Shown here: piece by piece, positions 11,276-23,287 of the stretch
Position numbering within the stretch: position 1 is the stretch's first letter
Layout of the letters: every line of letters starts with the position of its first letter
Assembly (NCBI RefSeq): GCF_041146795.1
Contig: NC_135180.1
Span: forward strand, 34,332,294 to 34,396,293
DNA: 64,000 bases
Source: Maylandia zebra
Taxonomy: Eukaryota; Chordata; Actinopteri; Cichliformes; Cichlidae
Direction of reading: 5' to 3'
The notes under the pieces: generated by a model
Databases searched by the model: none
What the model was told of the DNA's origin: nothing
The model's input: the letters and a program-made list of their open reading frames with translations, nothing else
Translations under genes and position numbers: made by a program

Positions 11276-11749
11276 ACCATAGTTAAAATATTTAAATTTC
11301 AACTAAATTTGTAGTAATGATCGGATTTCCTCACTTATCTACACCACACTCCTTGTCCTTGATTTCTTATCGTTTCTTATCGTTCCTCTGTCCCTTAATA
11401 GAAACCACATATATAGAAACTATCCTCCCTTTCAGTTGTCTTTTGCACTTCCATATCGCAAAGCAGTTACTGTAGGTTATTTTCTGCTTATGCATTAATG
11501 TAATTAATTAACTTATTTATCCTTAAGTAAGGTAATGACTTGAGTTCTAATGCTTTTTGTCTCTTGAGTTAGCTGTCAATGTGGGATTTTTTTTTCCCCT
11601 TTTGTCCAGTTAAAGCTGCCTTTCATTCTTCAACACAGCTTAAACTCTAATAGGTAAGCTTTCTTGTAATTTCTTAGTTCTGCAGGCTTCTTGAAAGACA
11701 TCCGAGACTCTTCTTTGGATGCTGGCTGCCTTTTGTTTTGTTTTCTGTC

Positions 11750-12300
11750 AAGATGATCCCACACTGCTTCGATTATCTTGAGGTTCGAACCCTGGAGAGA
11801 TCAATCCATGACTGATGCGTTGTTTCATCCAGGCATACTTTGACTACATTGGCAGTATGTTTGCGATCATTGTCGTACTGAAAAATGAAGTTGAAGCCAA
11901 TCAGACACTACGTGGTATTACATGGTCGATCAAAATCTGGTGGAACTTTTCTACATTCATAATTTGATTAATTTGGATAAGAGCTCCAACAACACTGGCT
12001 GAAATCCAGCCTCAAAGCACGGTAGAGTATCCACGCTGTGTTAAAGACGGCTATAGACATTCACTGTTGTATCTCTCTTCGGACCTCTTCCATGCATATT
12101 TCAAATTTGGATTCATTACTCCATAAGACATATTACAGCTGATTTCTTTTTCCAGTCAATTTCTTGTGTAATTTGGCACACCTCAGCCTTATTTTTCTCT
12201 GTTCTCCTTCCTTAAGAATGGCTTATTAACAGCCACCCTTCCAACTCAGATAACTTTTGATGAGGTTTCATGAAATGTTTACAGCACTTGAGTTACTCGC
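11750..12300 (-). pseudogene. Degraded Tc1/mariner transposase relic (left arm)
   Basis: On the minus strand scattered fragments recall Tc1 transposase: a VLSDESKFE-like stretch, FQYDNDRKHTANVVKVCLDE (compare Tc1 FQQDNDPKHTA), and a helix-rich C-terminal part. Frames are heavily interrupted. Terminal repeats were not found. The identical relic lies on the plus strand of the right arm. Confidence 0.65.
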
Positions 12301-12409
12301 CACGGCCATCCTAAATGCTAAAAACACTAAACTTTAATTCTAAATTACGTAATTAACGTTAACCAGAAAAAACAAGCCAAAGTCGAAATGTTGCTGAGCT
12401 GACCTGTGG

Positions 12410-12610
12410 TATGCTATGTCTTCTAAAGCACGTATAATGTAAACAGAACTGGTCTTTGCACAGAAGCCTGTGGAGCTTCATAATTAACCTCAGTGTGTGA
12501 AGAGGACTCTCCATTTAATAATAGCTGTAATAAAATGTTCTGGCCGACGGTGTTAAACGCTGCACTTGGGTCTAGCAGGGAAGATTTCAACTTTTCAATA
12601 CGAATGAAGG
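12410..12610 (-). pseudogene. Degraded LINE reverse transcriptase relic (left arm)
   Basis: The minus strand contains LLDPSAAFNTVGQNILLQLL and, further on, a degenerate counterpart of [16 protein letters not shown] (read YEAPQASVQRPVLFTLYVL). These match the catalytic and following motifs of L2/Rex1-group LINE reverse transcriptases. Only about 200 bp is recognisable. Confidence 0.6.
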
Positions 12611-12649
12611 CTGCAAACTGATTAGATTAATGTCTGATGATCTTTTCCG

Positions 12650-14351
12650 TGCTTCTTCAAGTTTGTAACACCAAACATATTAAAGGATGATGTAAGGCTC
12701 ACAGGAAGAGTTTAATTAGACACACATTTACTATTTTTCTTTATACTCTTTCTTTCTTGACATGTTTAATATGATTACTATCAGAGGAGAAAATGAACCT
12801 TGTGTAGTCTAAAAACTTTTTTATTTAATCAAACTGTAATGTTGTTGAACTCTGACGGACGTGTCTTTTAATCTTGTCAACAAATCCTTAATCATCTAAA
12901 TCTGCCATTTATCATCTTGTAAAATGTTCCCTCTGCTTCTGTTGCACATCTCCCCCCGACACTCTCTGCTTCACCTGTCCTGTGCAGGTGGTCCAACCCC
13001 TGCCTGCCTCCTTAAACTGGGGTGTTTAAATCTCTTTACCTCTGTTGTGAACTTCACACAAAGTTTGTGGTAACAAAATCAAACTGACGAGGATCTCGTT
13101 TGAAAAACACACACACTCATGAGACAAAATAAAAACAGACTGCTCAAAGCAAAAGCAGAGCCCTCACAGCTGGTAGTACAAACACAGTGACAACATGCGT
13201 ATTAGATACCCTCAGTGCCAAAAGCATAAATATGAAAAAAATGTGATCACCAAGAATATCCTAAAAATGGCATTGAGGTGCGTGTTACAGTAAAGAAAAA
13301 AAAAAGTAGCCAAATTTTCATCGGAAAATGTTGAATTTTAGTAAAAACAATGCTCTGTAGTTTGATACTGTCGTTACAGACAAAGCAGATGTTTAAAGCC
13401 TTTGGACGCACATTTGAAACGCACTCATTCTCCTTATCAGCTGGAAACATTAAAGCCGTAAAATGACTTTTTCAAACGGATAAAAACTATTGAACAGCAG
13501 CAATGTTGAGCCTGTTCCAAAATTTGAATGTACATGTGTTGAAGGTGCGGGTCTTGTTGAATTATTAAACATACTTTCTTTAATTTTTCGAGCCACAAAA
13601 ACAACAACTTTTAATTTTCTTCTGCTTGAGTATCGGCCTCGGGTAGCTCTACTTATCATTGCTCAGTCAGTTGTCTGTTTGTGCTACTTTTTTTTCAAGG
13701 AGCAGCGGATTATTGGTAAGGGTGACTTTATGTGTTTAGTTACTTAAGTGGAAGTACTGTGGAAAGTTTTACCTTACATACATAGATCTACCAGTACAGC
13801 TTCTGAGGTATCTGTTTACAAAATGTTATAATCTATTCAAAGGTTCTTTGCAATTTTACATTGATAAACATTATCCTTAACACATTTGGCCCACATAAAG
13901 TACTATGGCCATCACACGGTCATTTAGAATTGTTTAAATAACTCGTGTCTTAAGTCCTTCCATCAAACAGAAAATTAAAAAAAAAAAAAAACATGGTTCA
14001 CTTTTACATCACAAAATGTTAGAAATATAAGCCGTTCATAACAAACTGAAAGGCTGGGAGTTTAAATTGCAAACCGATGGAAGCAGAAGTAGAAGACTAT
14101 AATGTCTCAGAGCACACGGTGTCTATTAATGTGTAGACATGTATAAATAAGAGCTTAATAAAGATGCTTAATTTCTTAAGAAATAAACAGGTGGAGTGAT
14201 CTTTATCAAAAGTGGATGTTGCATCTGTGGCTAAACCACTGTACCCAAAAAAAACTTTAAAAATCTAGTGTGTGTGAGGCTGTGTAAGTAAAGCTTGCCC
14301 TTCACACCCGCGTGTAATAAACCATTTGTTGGGGGTTGTGGATTTGGCACC
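12650..14351 (+). other. Inner left arm without recognised genes
   Basis: AT-rich sequence with short open frames (for example 13247-13450 minus and 13490-13747 plus). They recur in the right arm only because the arms are copies. None has a recognisable domain, promoter or start context. Confidence 0.5.
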
Positions 14352-14482
14352 TCAGCATTGTGAAAGTGGGGAAACATGTTTCTGGCTGTGCATAAGATTC
14401 CTCCTTACAACTTAGAATCTCAGTTCTAAATGAAATTCAGATGTTTTTTTAAGTATGGCTAATGTATTATTTGACTTCTAAG

Positions 14483-14516
<34 letters not shown>

Positions 14517-15681
14517 GAACAACACAGAGAAGAAGAAGAGGGGGTTGTTTTACTACACATCATAAAAACGCAATCATTCATCTTCCAACTGTATCTTTCT
14601 GTTCTGTCTTTAGAATCATAGGTTGTTTACTGAGCCGTACTTTGGGAGTCATACTGTTGTGATACTGGGGAGAAAAGGGTAAGGTTTGATAGACTAAACC
14701 CTTACACACACACACACATAACTTGAAAAACCTAAAGAGTGTGTGAGACTGCTAGCTGTGTTGTTCAGCATTAAACTCATCTACAAATGTGTTAGTAAAG
14801 AGCGACTTGTACTTCTGTCCCATTAAGCAACGGTTTAACAAATTTCACTGCAAACTATAAAAGGAATCTGGATTTATATAGAACATAGTAGTGATGGATT
14901 AAGTGCAGGAAACACTAGTATAAGGTGTCTATTGAACAAATCTCCTTCAGCGTTCGAAATGACCAAAGTGAGGCCTACAGGCGTTTCTCTCGATTGGTTG
15001 TGTTCAGGGAAAAAGCAGCTAAATACACTGAGACTGCTCCACATTGTTAGCGAGTTAACTCTGGATATCTGTAGGTTTTGTCAAACTTGGAGTGAACAAA
15101 AGCAGAAAAACAGTAAAAGATGCAGACGGTGAAAGTCTGGTTTATTTCATGAACACAATGAAACATTTTACAGTCCACAGAGCAAAGTAGCATACATGAT
15201 AAATAGATACACATAACATGAGAAGTAAAACTCGTCGTCTTACCACATGTTATATTCTGTAAACTTAAAATAACCACAGAAATTAGAGTTTAGTGTTTTA
15301 AGTCATCTATTAAAAAACATGAGTCAACATTACTGAAGTGACGCTTTAACGATGCGTCTTATCACCGTGTTTATGATGATAAAACATGTTCTCTCGTTAG
15401 TAGATGTCAGCGCTGTCACTTGTCATGAAAATGTCCAGAGCCAGGGTTCCGCTTTAATCACCATTGATCATTAATAGGGTCACAAAAGATTTGTCACATT
15501 ATCCCCATAAACAAAATGCTTTTATAGAAATCATTGTGATACAAATATTTAGATTCTTGATTCACAATGTGCACGAACTCAAAATCTTTAGAGGTTCATA
15601 TTTATAAAGTATCGCAAATAATACATTTATACCATTGTATGAGCTACACTTCTTGTAAAAAACTGATTGAAAAAAGCTCCT
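14352..15681. other. Unique spacer at the centre of the palindrome
   Basis: 1330 bp present once. It holds CA tracts near 14482-14514 and 14704-14720 and several short open frames, the longest under 80 codons, none recognisable. No recombinase or polymerase motif was found. Confidence 0.7.
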
Positions 15682-17419
15682 GGTGCCAAATCCACAACCC
15701 CCAACAAATGGTTTATTACACGCGGGTGTGAAGGGCAAGCTTTACTTACACAGCCTCACACACACTAGATTTTTAAAGTTTTTTTTGGGTACAGTGGTTT
15801 AGCCACAGATGCAACATCCACTTTTGATAAAGATCACTCCACCTGTTTATTTCTTAAGAAATTAAGCATCTTTATTAAGCTCTTATTTATACATGTCTAC
15901 ACATTAATAGACACCGTGTGCTCTGAGACATTATAGTCTTCTACTTCTGCTTCCATCGGTTTGCAATTTAAACTCCCAGCCTTTCAGTTTGTTATGAACG
16001 GCTTATATTTCTAACATTTTGTGATGTAAAAGTGAACCATGTTTTTTTTTTTTTTTAATTTTCTGTTTGATGGAAGGACTTAAGACACGAGTTATTTAAA
16101 CAATTCTAAATGACCGTGTGATGGCCATAGTACTTTATGTGGGCCAAATGTGTTAAGGATAATGTTTATCAATGTAAAATTGCAAAGAACCTTTGAATAG
16201 ATTATAACATTTTGTAAACAGATACCTCAGAAGCTGTACTGGTAGATCTATGTATGTAAGGTAAAACTTTCCACAGTACTTCCACTTAAGTAACTAAACA
16301 CATAAAGTCACCCTTACCAATAATCCGCTGCTCCTTGAAAAAAAAGTAGCACAAACAGACAACTGACTGAGCAATGATAAGTAGAGCTACCCGAGGCCGA
16401 TACTCAAGCAGAAGAAAATTAAAAGTTGTTGTTTTTGTGGCTCGAAAAATTAAAGAAAGTATGTTTAATAATTCAACAAGACCCGCACCTTCAACACATG
16501 TACATTCAAATTTTGGAACAGGCTCAACATTGCTGCTGTTCAATAGTTTTTATCCGTTTGAAAAAGTCATTTTACGGCTTTAATGTTTCCAGCTGATAAG
16601 GAGAATGAGTGCGTTTCAAATGTGCGTCCAAAGGCTTTAAACATCTGCTTTGTCTGTAACGACAGTATCAAACTACAGAGCATTGTTTTTACTAAAATTC
16701 AACATTTTCCGATGAAAATTTGGCTACTTTTTTTTTTCTTTACTGTAACACGCACCTCAATGCCATTTTTAGGATATTCTTGGTGATCACATTTTTTTCA
16801 TATTTATGCTTTTGGCACTGAGGGTATCTAATACGCATGTTGTCACTGTGTTTGTACTACCAGCTGTGAGGGCTCTGCTTTTGCTTTGAGCAGTCTGTTT
16901 TTATTTTGTCTCATGAGTGTGTGTGTTTTTCAAACGAGATCCTCGTCAGTTTGATTTTGTTACCACAAACTTTGTGTGAAGTTCACAACAGAGGTAAAGA
17001 GATTTAAACACCCCAGTTTAAGGAGGCAGGCAGGGGTTGGACCACCTGCACAGGACAGGTGAAGCAGAGAGTGTCGGGGGGAGATGTGCAACAGAAGCAG
17101 AGGGAACATTTTACAAGATGATAAATGGCAGATTTAGATGATTAAGGATTTGTTGACAAGATTAAAAGACACGTCCGTCAGAGTTCAACAACATTACAGT
17201 TTGATTAAATAAAAAAGTTTTTAGACTACACAAGGTTCATTTTCTCCTCTGATAGTAATCATATTAAACATGTCAAGAAAGAAAGAGTATAAAGAAAAAT
17301 AGTAAATGTGTGTCTAATTAAACTCTTCCTGTGAGCCTTACATCATCCTTTAATATGTTTGGTGTTACAAACTTGAAGAAGCACGGAAAAGATCATCAGA
17401 CATTAATCTAATCAGTTTG

Positions 17420-17640
17420 CAGCCTTCATTCGTATTGAAAAGTTGAAATCTTCCCTGCTAGACCCAAGTGCAGCGTTTAACACCGTCGGCCAGAACATTT
17501 TATTACAGCTATTATTAAATGGAGAGTCCTCTTCACACACTGAGGTTAATTATGAAGCTCCACAGGCTTCTGTGCAAAGACCAGTTCTGTTTACATTATA
17601 CGTGCTTTAGAAGACATAGCATACCACAGGTCAGCTCAGC
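17420..17640 (+). pseudogene. Degraded LINE reverse transcriptase relic (right arm)
   Basis: Mirror copy of the relic at 12410-12610, with the same degenerate LLDPSAAFNTV and PVLFTLYVL strings. Confidence 0.6.
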
Positions 17641-17729
17641 AACATTTCGACTTTGGCTTGTTTTTTCTGGTTAACGTTAATTACGTAATTTAGAATTAAA
17701 GTTTAGTGTTTTTAGCATTTAGGATGGCC

Positions 17730-18300
17730 GTGGCGAGTAACTCAAGTGCTGTAAACATTTCATGAAACCTCATCAAAAGTTATCTGAGTTGGAAGGGTGG
17801 CTGTTAATAAGCCATTCTTAAGGAAGGAGAACAGAGAAAAATAAGGCTGAGGTGTGCCAAATTACACAAGAAATTGACTGGAAAAAGAAATCAGCTGTAA
17901 TATGTCTTATGGAGTAATGAATCCAAATTTGAAATATGCATGGAAGAGGTCCGAAGAGAGATACAACAGTGAATGTCTATAGCCGTCTTTAACACAGCGT
18001 GGATACTCTACCGTGCTTTGAGGCTGGATTTCAGCCAGTGTTGTTGGAGCTCTTATCCAAATTAATCAAATTATGAATGTAGAAAAGTTCCACCAGATTT
18101 TGATCGACCATGTAATACCACGTAGTGTCTGATTGGCTTCAACTTCATTTTTCAGTACGACAATGATCGCAAACATACTGCCAATGTAGTCAAAGTATGC
18201 CTGGATGAAACAACGCATCAGTCATGGATTGATCTCTCCAGGGTTCGAACCTCAAGATAATCGAAGCAGTGTGGGATCATCTTGACAGAAAACAAAACAA
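17730..18300 (+). pseudogene. Degraded Tc1/mariner transposase relic (right arm)
   Basis: Mirror copy of the relic at 11750-12300, with QYDNDRKHTANVV readable near 18155-18200 on the plus strand. Confidence 0.65.
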
Positions 18301-19096
18301 AAAGCAGCCAGCATCCAAAGAAGAGTCTCGGATGTCTTTCAAGAAGCCTGCAGAACTAAGAAATTACAAGAAAGCTTACCTATTAGAGTTTAAGCTGTGT
18401 TGAAGAATGAAAGGCAGCTTTAACTGGACAAAAGGGGAAAAAAAAATCCCACATTGACAGCTAACTCAAGAGACAAAAAGCATTAGAACTCAAGTCATTA
18501 CCTTACTTAAGGATAAATAAGTTAATTAATTACATTAATGCATAAGCAGAAAATAACCTACAGTAACTGCTTTGCGATATGGAAGTGCAAAAGACAACTG
18601 AAAGGGAGGATAGTTTCTATATATGTGGTTTCTATTAAGGGACAGAGGAACGATAAGAAACGATAAGAAATCAAGGACAAGGAGTGTGGTGTAGATAAGT
18701 GAGGAAATCCGATCATTACTACAAATTTAGTTGAAATTTAAATATTTTAACTATGGTGCCTCCTGTGAGGGCTGTCTGTTTTCCACATTCTGCAACGGTA
18801 AAATACGACTTAGAGGCGGATATTTGTTTTACCAAATGGACAATTGCTGTTGACAAAACTTGACTCTGAGAAAAAAACTCTTTCCCACAGAGGGGAATAA
18901 ACTTATTCGAATATGAGCTTTTTTCCACTAAGACTTGTTTTATGGGGAGATGTACGAAATTATTTACCGGGTTACAAGCAATGATAATATCGGATGTTGA
19001 CTCCTCAGCGTCATCATTTTCTATCTATTGAGAAATCCCATTGTAAAAGTAATGAAGAAAAAAACTATTCTGCCGTCTCACTCCTCCTTGACCCGC

Positions 19097-19157
<61 letters not shown>

Positions 19158-19705
19158 TCGGCGGCGTTGTTTGAATGGAATGCTGACATAATATTCACGG
19201 ATTCTTCCTCGCGATTGGTAGAACTGTCACAGTAGGGGCTGAGCAGATATCGACTCCCCTCCCGTTTCTTCTCTCATTTTATCCTAGTCTAGCGAAGCAT
19301 CTGTTTTTCGCATCTTTCTCTTGACAATACCAATAGTTAGAGAGGGTTGTTTTTTTTTTTGATTGCCTTCTTGCGAACGCCGTCTGTTTTCCACATTCTG
19401 CAACGGTAAAATATGACTTTGAGACGGGTATTTGTTTTACCAAATGGGCAACAGTTGTCTGACCTTGTTCTTGCTGTTGACAAAACTCGCCTCATGGTCG
19501 ACTCTTTCCCACAGAGGGGAATAAACTTATTCGAATATGAGCTTTTTTCCACTAAGACTTGTTTTATGGGGAGATGTACGAAATTATTTACCGGGTTACA
19601 AGCAATGATAATATCGGATGTTGACTCCTCAGCGTCATCATTTTCTATCTATTGAGAAAACTTATTGTTAAAGTATTGAAGAAAAAAACTCCTCCTTGGC
19701 CCGCG

Positions 19706-19770
<65 letters not shown>

Positions 19771-20068
19771 AAGATCGCCTGTCGCTGCAATTATGGTTTG
19801 TTTTTCAGTCTCTCAAAAGGAAAAGTAGTATTCATTAAGGGATAGTTATTCGTTTTTTACACATAGGCAGCCTGTAGGTTACAAGCGGATAGAAAGTTCT
19901 TCTTTTCATCACAAGCTATGGTGTATCTTAAAGGTTTTTTTACAGCGTCTGTATTATAGGAAAATAAAATACTATTGAAATCTCTACAGGAAGTCACTCT
20001 TTATTTCCATTACAAACGCCGGTGCAGCTTAAGAAAGTAAAATTACATCCGCTCTGTCTCTCTATACA

Positions 20069-20296
20069 TCACAGAATCATCTGCTGCATCACCGCTGTGC
20101 TTAGGGAACATGACGCATCAGGTCTGAAAATGACTAGACACTTCCGGAGTATTTCCGGTAGGGTCATAAGGTCCGGATCGAGGCCTTTCATAGTAAATAT
20201 GCTGTATTTGAATATGTCATATTCAAAGCCTTCTTCTTTGGGAGAGCAGATCTCATCGGACACAGGAACGCTGCTGGGCTGCAGAAGGAAATCCAT
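20069..20296 (-). CDS. Small acidic protein of the palindrome, right copy (75 aa)
   Basis: Mirror copy of the frame at 9746-9973 with the same start context, length and stop; the two products differ by about one residue. It reads outward-to-inward from the right end, so both copies are transcribed toward the centre of the palindrome. Function unknown. Confidence 0.5.
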   Translation of the reverse strand: MDFLLQPSSVPVSDEICSPKEEGFEYDIFKYSIFTMKGLDPDLMTLPEILRKCLVIFRPDASCSLSTAVMQQMIL

Positions 20297-20339
20297 CTTG
20301 TGTCTGTGCCTTAGAAATTGTGACGGACTCCACCTCTCT

Positions 20340-20590
20340 GCTTTTTTATTCCCCTCCAATGGCGCGCTTCCGGAGGTTTCCCCCTCCCTCTAAAAACTTT
20401 TTTTCCCAACAACAGATGACGCGCTTCCGGAGGTTTCCCCCCTCCCTTCTCAGGATGCAATTCGACACGGTTAGCAACAGATGGCGCGCTTCCGGGGTTC
20501 ACCCCCCCTTCTCAGGATGCAATTCGACACGCGGGGGGTTTCCCACCCCCCTTCTCCGGATGCGATTCGTCACGCTCATTACACACTTCC
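20340..20590 (-). promoter_or_regulatory. Iterated ETS/YY1-like promoter, right copy
   Basis: Inverse counterpart of the array at 9447-9700, with the same CTTCCGG cores and CAACAGATG(G/A)CGCGC modules. One module of the left array is shorter here, so the array length differs between arms. Confidence 0.45.
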
Positions 20591-20674
20591 GGGGGGGAGG
20601 TCAAAAGGTCGTGATTAGGGCCATCAATCACTTCGGATCAAATTTTGTCATAAGCTGTATGGTATTAACTCTCT

Positions 20675-20680
20675 ATCGGT
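20675..20680 (+). repeat. Right target-site duplication of the palindromic element
   Basis: ATCGGT matches 9351-9356 exactly. Confidence 0.7.
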
Positions 20681-20993
20681 ATCTTACACCAAATACAAAT
20701 AAAATATATGTTACCTTGTGAATTTAAATTCTCATCTAGTAAGTATTGGCAAATTTAACTTAAATAATCCTCTGGATATGTTAACAGTGTGTAGAATAAA
20801 AATAAATTTCCCAAGGAGCTTCTTGCAATTGCACACATTTTTTTGACAAAACAACTCACCTGCATCATTATATATACTGTAACAAAGGCAGGTTCAGGTT
20901 GAGTGGAGTCGGGTATGGTAGTAGGACCCCTAAGCCTTAGCCAGAGGTTTGATCTTCTTGGTCAGGCACCAGGTTGTCAGATACGTCTATATA

Positions 20994-22182
20994 CAGTGGC
21001 TTGCAAAAGTATTCGGCCCCTTGAACTTTTCCACACTTTGTCGTATTACAGCCACAAACATGAATCAATTTTATTGGAATTCCACGTGAAAGACCAATAC
21101 AAAGTGAGACGTGGAACGAAAATCATACATGATTCCAAACATTTTTTACAAATAAATAACTGCAAAGTGGGGTGTGCGTAATTATTCAGCCCCCTGAGTC
21201 AATACTTTGTAGAACCACCTTTTGCTGCAATTACAGCTGCCAGTCTTTTAGGGTTTGTCTCTACCAGCTTTGCACATCTAGAGACTGAAATTCTTGCCCA
21301 TTCTTCTTTGCAAAACAGCTCCAGCTCAGTCAGATTAGATGGACAGCGTTTGTGAACAGCAGTTTTCAAATCTTGCCACAGACTCTTGATTGGATTTAGA
21401 TCTGGACTTTGACTGGGCCATTCTAACACATGGATATATCTTGTTTTAACCCACTCCATTGTTGCCCTGGCTTTATGTTTAGGGTCGTTGTCCTGCTGGA
21501 AGGTGAACCTCTGCCCCAGTCTCAAGTCTTTTGCAGACTCCAAGAGGTTTTCTTCGAAGATTGCCCTGTATTTGGCTCCATCCATCTGCCCATCAACTCT
21601 GACCAGCTTCCCTGTCCTTGCTGAAGAGAAGCACCCCCAGAGCATGATGCTGGCACCCCCATATCTGACAGTGGGGATGGTGTGTTCAGTGTGATGTGCA
21701 GTGTTAGTTTTCCACCACACATAGCGTTTTGCATTTTGGCCAAAAATTTCCATTTTGGTCTCATCTGACCAGAGCACCTTCTTCCACATGTTTGCTGTGT
21801 CCTCCACATGGCTTGTGGCAAACTGCAAACGGGACTTCTTATGGTTTTCTGTTAACAATGGCTTTCTTCTTGCCACTCTTCCATAAAGGCCAACTTTGTG
21901 CAGTGCACGACTAATAGTTGTCCTATGGACAGATTCCCCCACCTGAGCTGTAGATCTCTGCAGCTCGTCCAGAGTCACCATGGGCCTCTTGGCTGCATTT
22001 CCGATCAGCGCTCTCCTTGTTCGGCCTGTGAATTTAGGTGGACGGCCTTGTCTTGATAGGTTTACAGTTGTACCATACTCCTTCCATTTCTGAATGATGG
22101 CTTGAACAGTGCTCCGTGGGATGTTCAAGTCTTGGGAAATCTTTTTGTAGCCTAAGCCTGCTTTAAATTTCTCAATAACTTT
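20994..22182 (-). mobile_element. Tc1/mariner element, 5' truncated
   Basis: The 3' inverted repeat starts at 20994 after a TA dinucleotide with CAGTGGCTTGCAAAAGTATT, a terminus shared by a large family of fish Tc1 elements. The other end is missing: transposase coding sequence runs to about 22182 and is replaced there by an ATCT microsatellite. Confidence 0.9.
21199..22182 (-). pseudogene. Tc1 transposase, open for 309 codons but lacking the catalytic Glu
   Basis: A continuous frame 22128-21199 covers the second helix-turn-helix and the whole DDE domain; in-frame similarity extends upstream to about 22182 (DKVIEKFKAGLGYKKISQDL), where the first residues of the paired-like domain are lost. 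Counting from the Met at 22128, catalytic Asp are D122 (WSDET) and D213 (QQDNDPKH). The third residue, 35 positions on as in DD34E enzymes, is Lys248 (PDLNPIKSLW; normally PIE). The codon is AAG, one G-to-A change from GAG. The product should therefore be catalytically dead even though the frame is otherwise open. Confidence 0.9.
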
Positions 22183-22185
22183 ATC

Positions 22186-22247
<62 letters not shown>

Positions 22248-22248
22248 A
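22183..22248 (+). repeat. (ATCT)n microsatellite
   Basis: About 15 uninterrupted tetranucleotide units directly replacing the 5' end of the Tc1 element. Confidence 0.95.
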
Positions 22249-22394
22249 TTGTTCGTGTTTTGGAGTTTGTAATTGCTTTGTCTCTAGCTGCCACCTTAAA
22301 TATTAAACTTTTATTTATTCACTCCACATAAAATTTAATAAATAAATTATAAAATTCAAAAACCAATTATTTACATTTCAGCTTTTAACTATTT

Positions 22395-22897
22395 AAATTT
22401 TCAGCTTTTTCCTTTTAAACAAATGTAAAGTGAAACAACATAAAACACTGCAAACCACAATACAATCAAATATAAATTAAAATATGCAAAACAAAATGAA
22501 GATGCACACTCTCTGTCATTTAGGCCTGGGATGATTTTTTGGGAGTGTTTTCCTGCTTGGAATTGCATAGGATTCACTGCATGAATAAACTTTCTGAATC
22601 CTTTATCATCCGCAACTGAAAATAGTTGTGGACGATTACTGTACCTTTCTAATGTGATCGTGTGTTGTCTCTTGTTGTCCCTGGCTCTCTTTCTCTCTCT
22701 TTCACTCTGTTCCTGTGCTACTGCGAGTGTAACTACCACCCCACCCCCCTCTGCCCAGCGCAAGCACAAGGCTCACGTGCGGAGTGAAGTGAAAAAAAGT
22801 GCGAGAAAGTCGGTGAGAGAAAGAAAAAAAAAACGTGTCGTTCACGTCAAAGAGCCAGCTCTAAGAGCCGTTTCGTTCGCGACCGACACATCACTAC
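22395..22897 (-). mobile_element. hAT (ZBED-type) transposon fragment
   Basis: The right end (minus-strand start) reads TAGTGATGTGTCGGTCGCGA near 22897, a known style of fish hAT terminus. Inside, the minus strand encodes ERYSNRPQLFSVADDKGFRK followed by FIHAVNP, which matches the region after the BED finger in ZBED-like hAT transposases. Only this N-terminal portion is present. Confidence 0.7.
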
Positions 22898-23287
22898 TGG
22901 TTTCCTCTTTCTGGCGCGGAGTGGGCGATAAACAAACAATAGAGAAAAGCCGATCATCGGTTTCATGATTGAAGTAGCAACAAGAGAGGGAGGGTCAATC
23001 ATGACCAATTGGCCAATCCACCACCTTTCATTGTTTATACCGCCACAAAAAGAAACATAAAAACAAAAAATCTTTCCTGCTTGGCTCTGCGTCTTTCTCT
23101 AGTCTCGTCTAATTCTGGGCGATGCGATGGGCAAGGCCATGAGTACTCGGACTGTGCTTATTGAACGCAATATGGATAAGATCTTGGAGAAGCTCAAGAC
23201 TCTGCAACAGGGAATCAATAGGTCTGGGGACCAGTGATGGACATTAGATCAGCTGCGAAATTGGATGCAGTTTGTTTGCACTAAACC
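22898..23287. other. Unassigned older repeat, left part
   Basis: No gene. A short frame around 23126-23236 (MGKAMSTRTVLIERNMDKI) has a coiled-coil look but no assignment. Together with 24141-24540 it probably formed one older unit, now split by the RTE insertion: the string CCTAACCC occurs on both sides of the LINE. Confidence 0.4.

Larger units (their letters stand above)
9357..14351 (+). repeat. Left arm of the palindrome (4995 bp)
   Basis: The outer end AGAGAGTTAATACCATACAG is complemented at 20674. The inner end at 14351 (GGATTTGGCACC) is complemented from 15682. Contents from outside in: iterated promoter-like repeats, a 75-codon frame, an internal duplication with two CA tracts, a Tc1 relic, a LINE relic, and about 1.7 kb of AT-rich sequence. 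Confidence 0.9.
9357..20674. mobile_element. Giant palindromic (foldback) element, 11.3 kb
   Basis: The left arm 9357-14351 and right arm 15682-20674 are near-identical inverted copies separated by a unique 1330-bp spacer. Termini are AGAGAGTTAATACC and its exact complement, and a short direct repeat flanks the whole, which supports insertion as a unit. No transposase, integrase, polymerase or capsid gene was recognised in arms or spacer, so the mobilising family is unknown. A 6-base duplication with AG...CT ends would fit a Polinton-derived non-autonomous element, but that is weak evidence; other superfamilies also make duplications of 4-7 bases. Older Tc1 and LINE relics occur in both arms, so the palindrome formed or was homogenised after they arrived. 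Confidence 0.75.
15682..20674 (-). repeat. Right arm of the palindrome (4993 bp)
   Basis: Inverse copy of 9357-14351. By eye differences are limited to occasional substitutions, length changes in homopolymer and dinucleotide tracts, and small changes in the terminal iterated region. Similarity stops at 20674, where the flanking direct repeat begins. Confidence 0.9.

Noticed and set aside
13247-13747. Two short frames conserved between palindrome arms
   Set aside because: Their conservation follows from the arms being copies; no domain or transcription signal was seen.
9357-20674. The palindrome as a pure assembly artefact
   Set aside because: The arms are not identical (different repeat lengths and scattered substitutions) and a short direct repeat lies exactly outside both ends. 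An artefact is not excluded and needs spanning reads.
9357-20674. A firm Polinton assignment for the palindrome
   Set aside because: Only terminal AG...CT and a possible 6-base duplication fit; no polymerase, integrase or capsid gene was seen.
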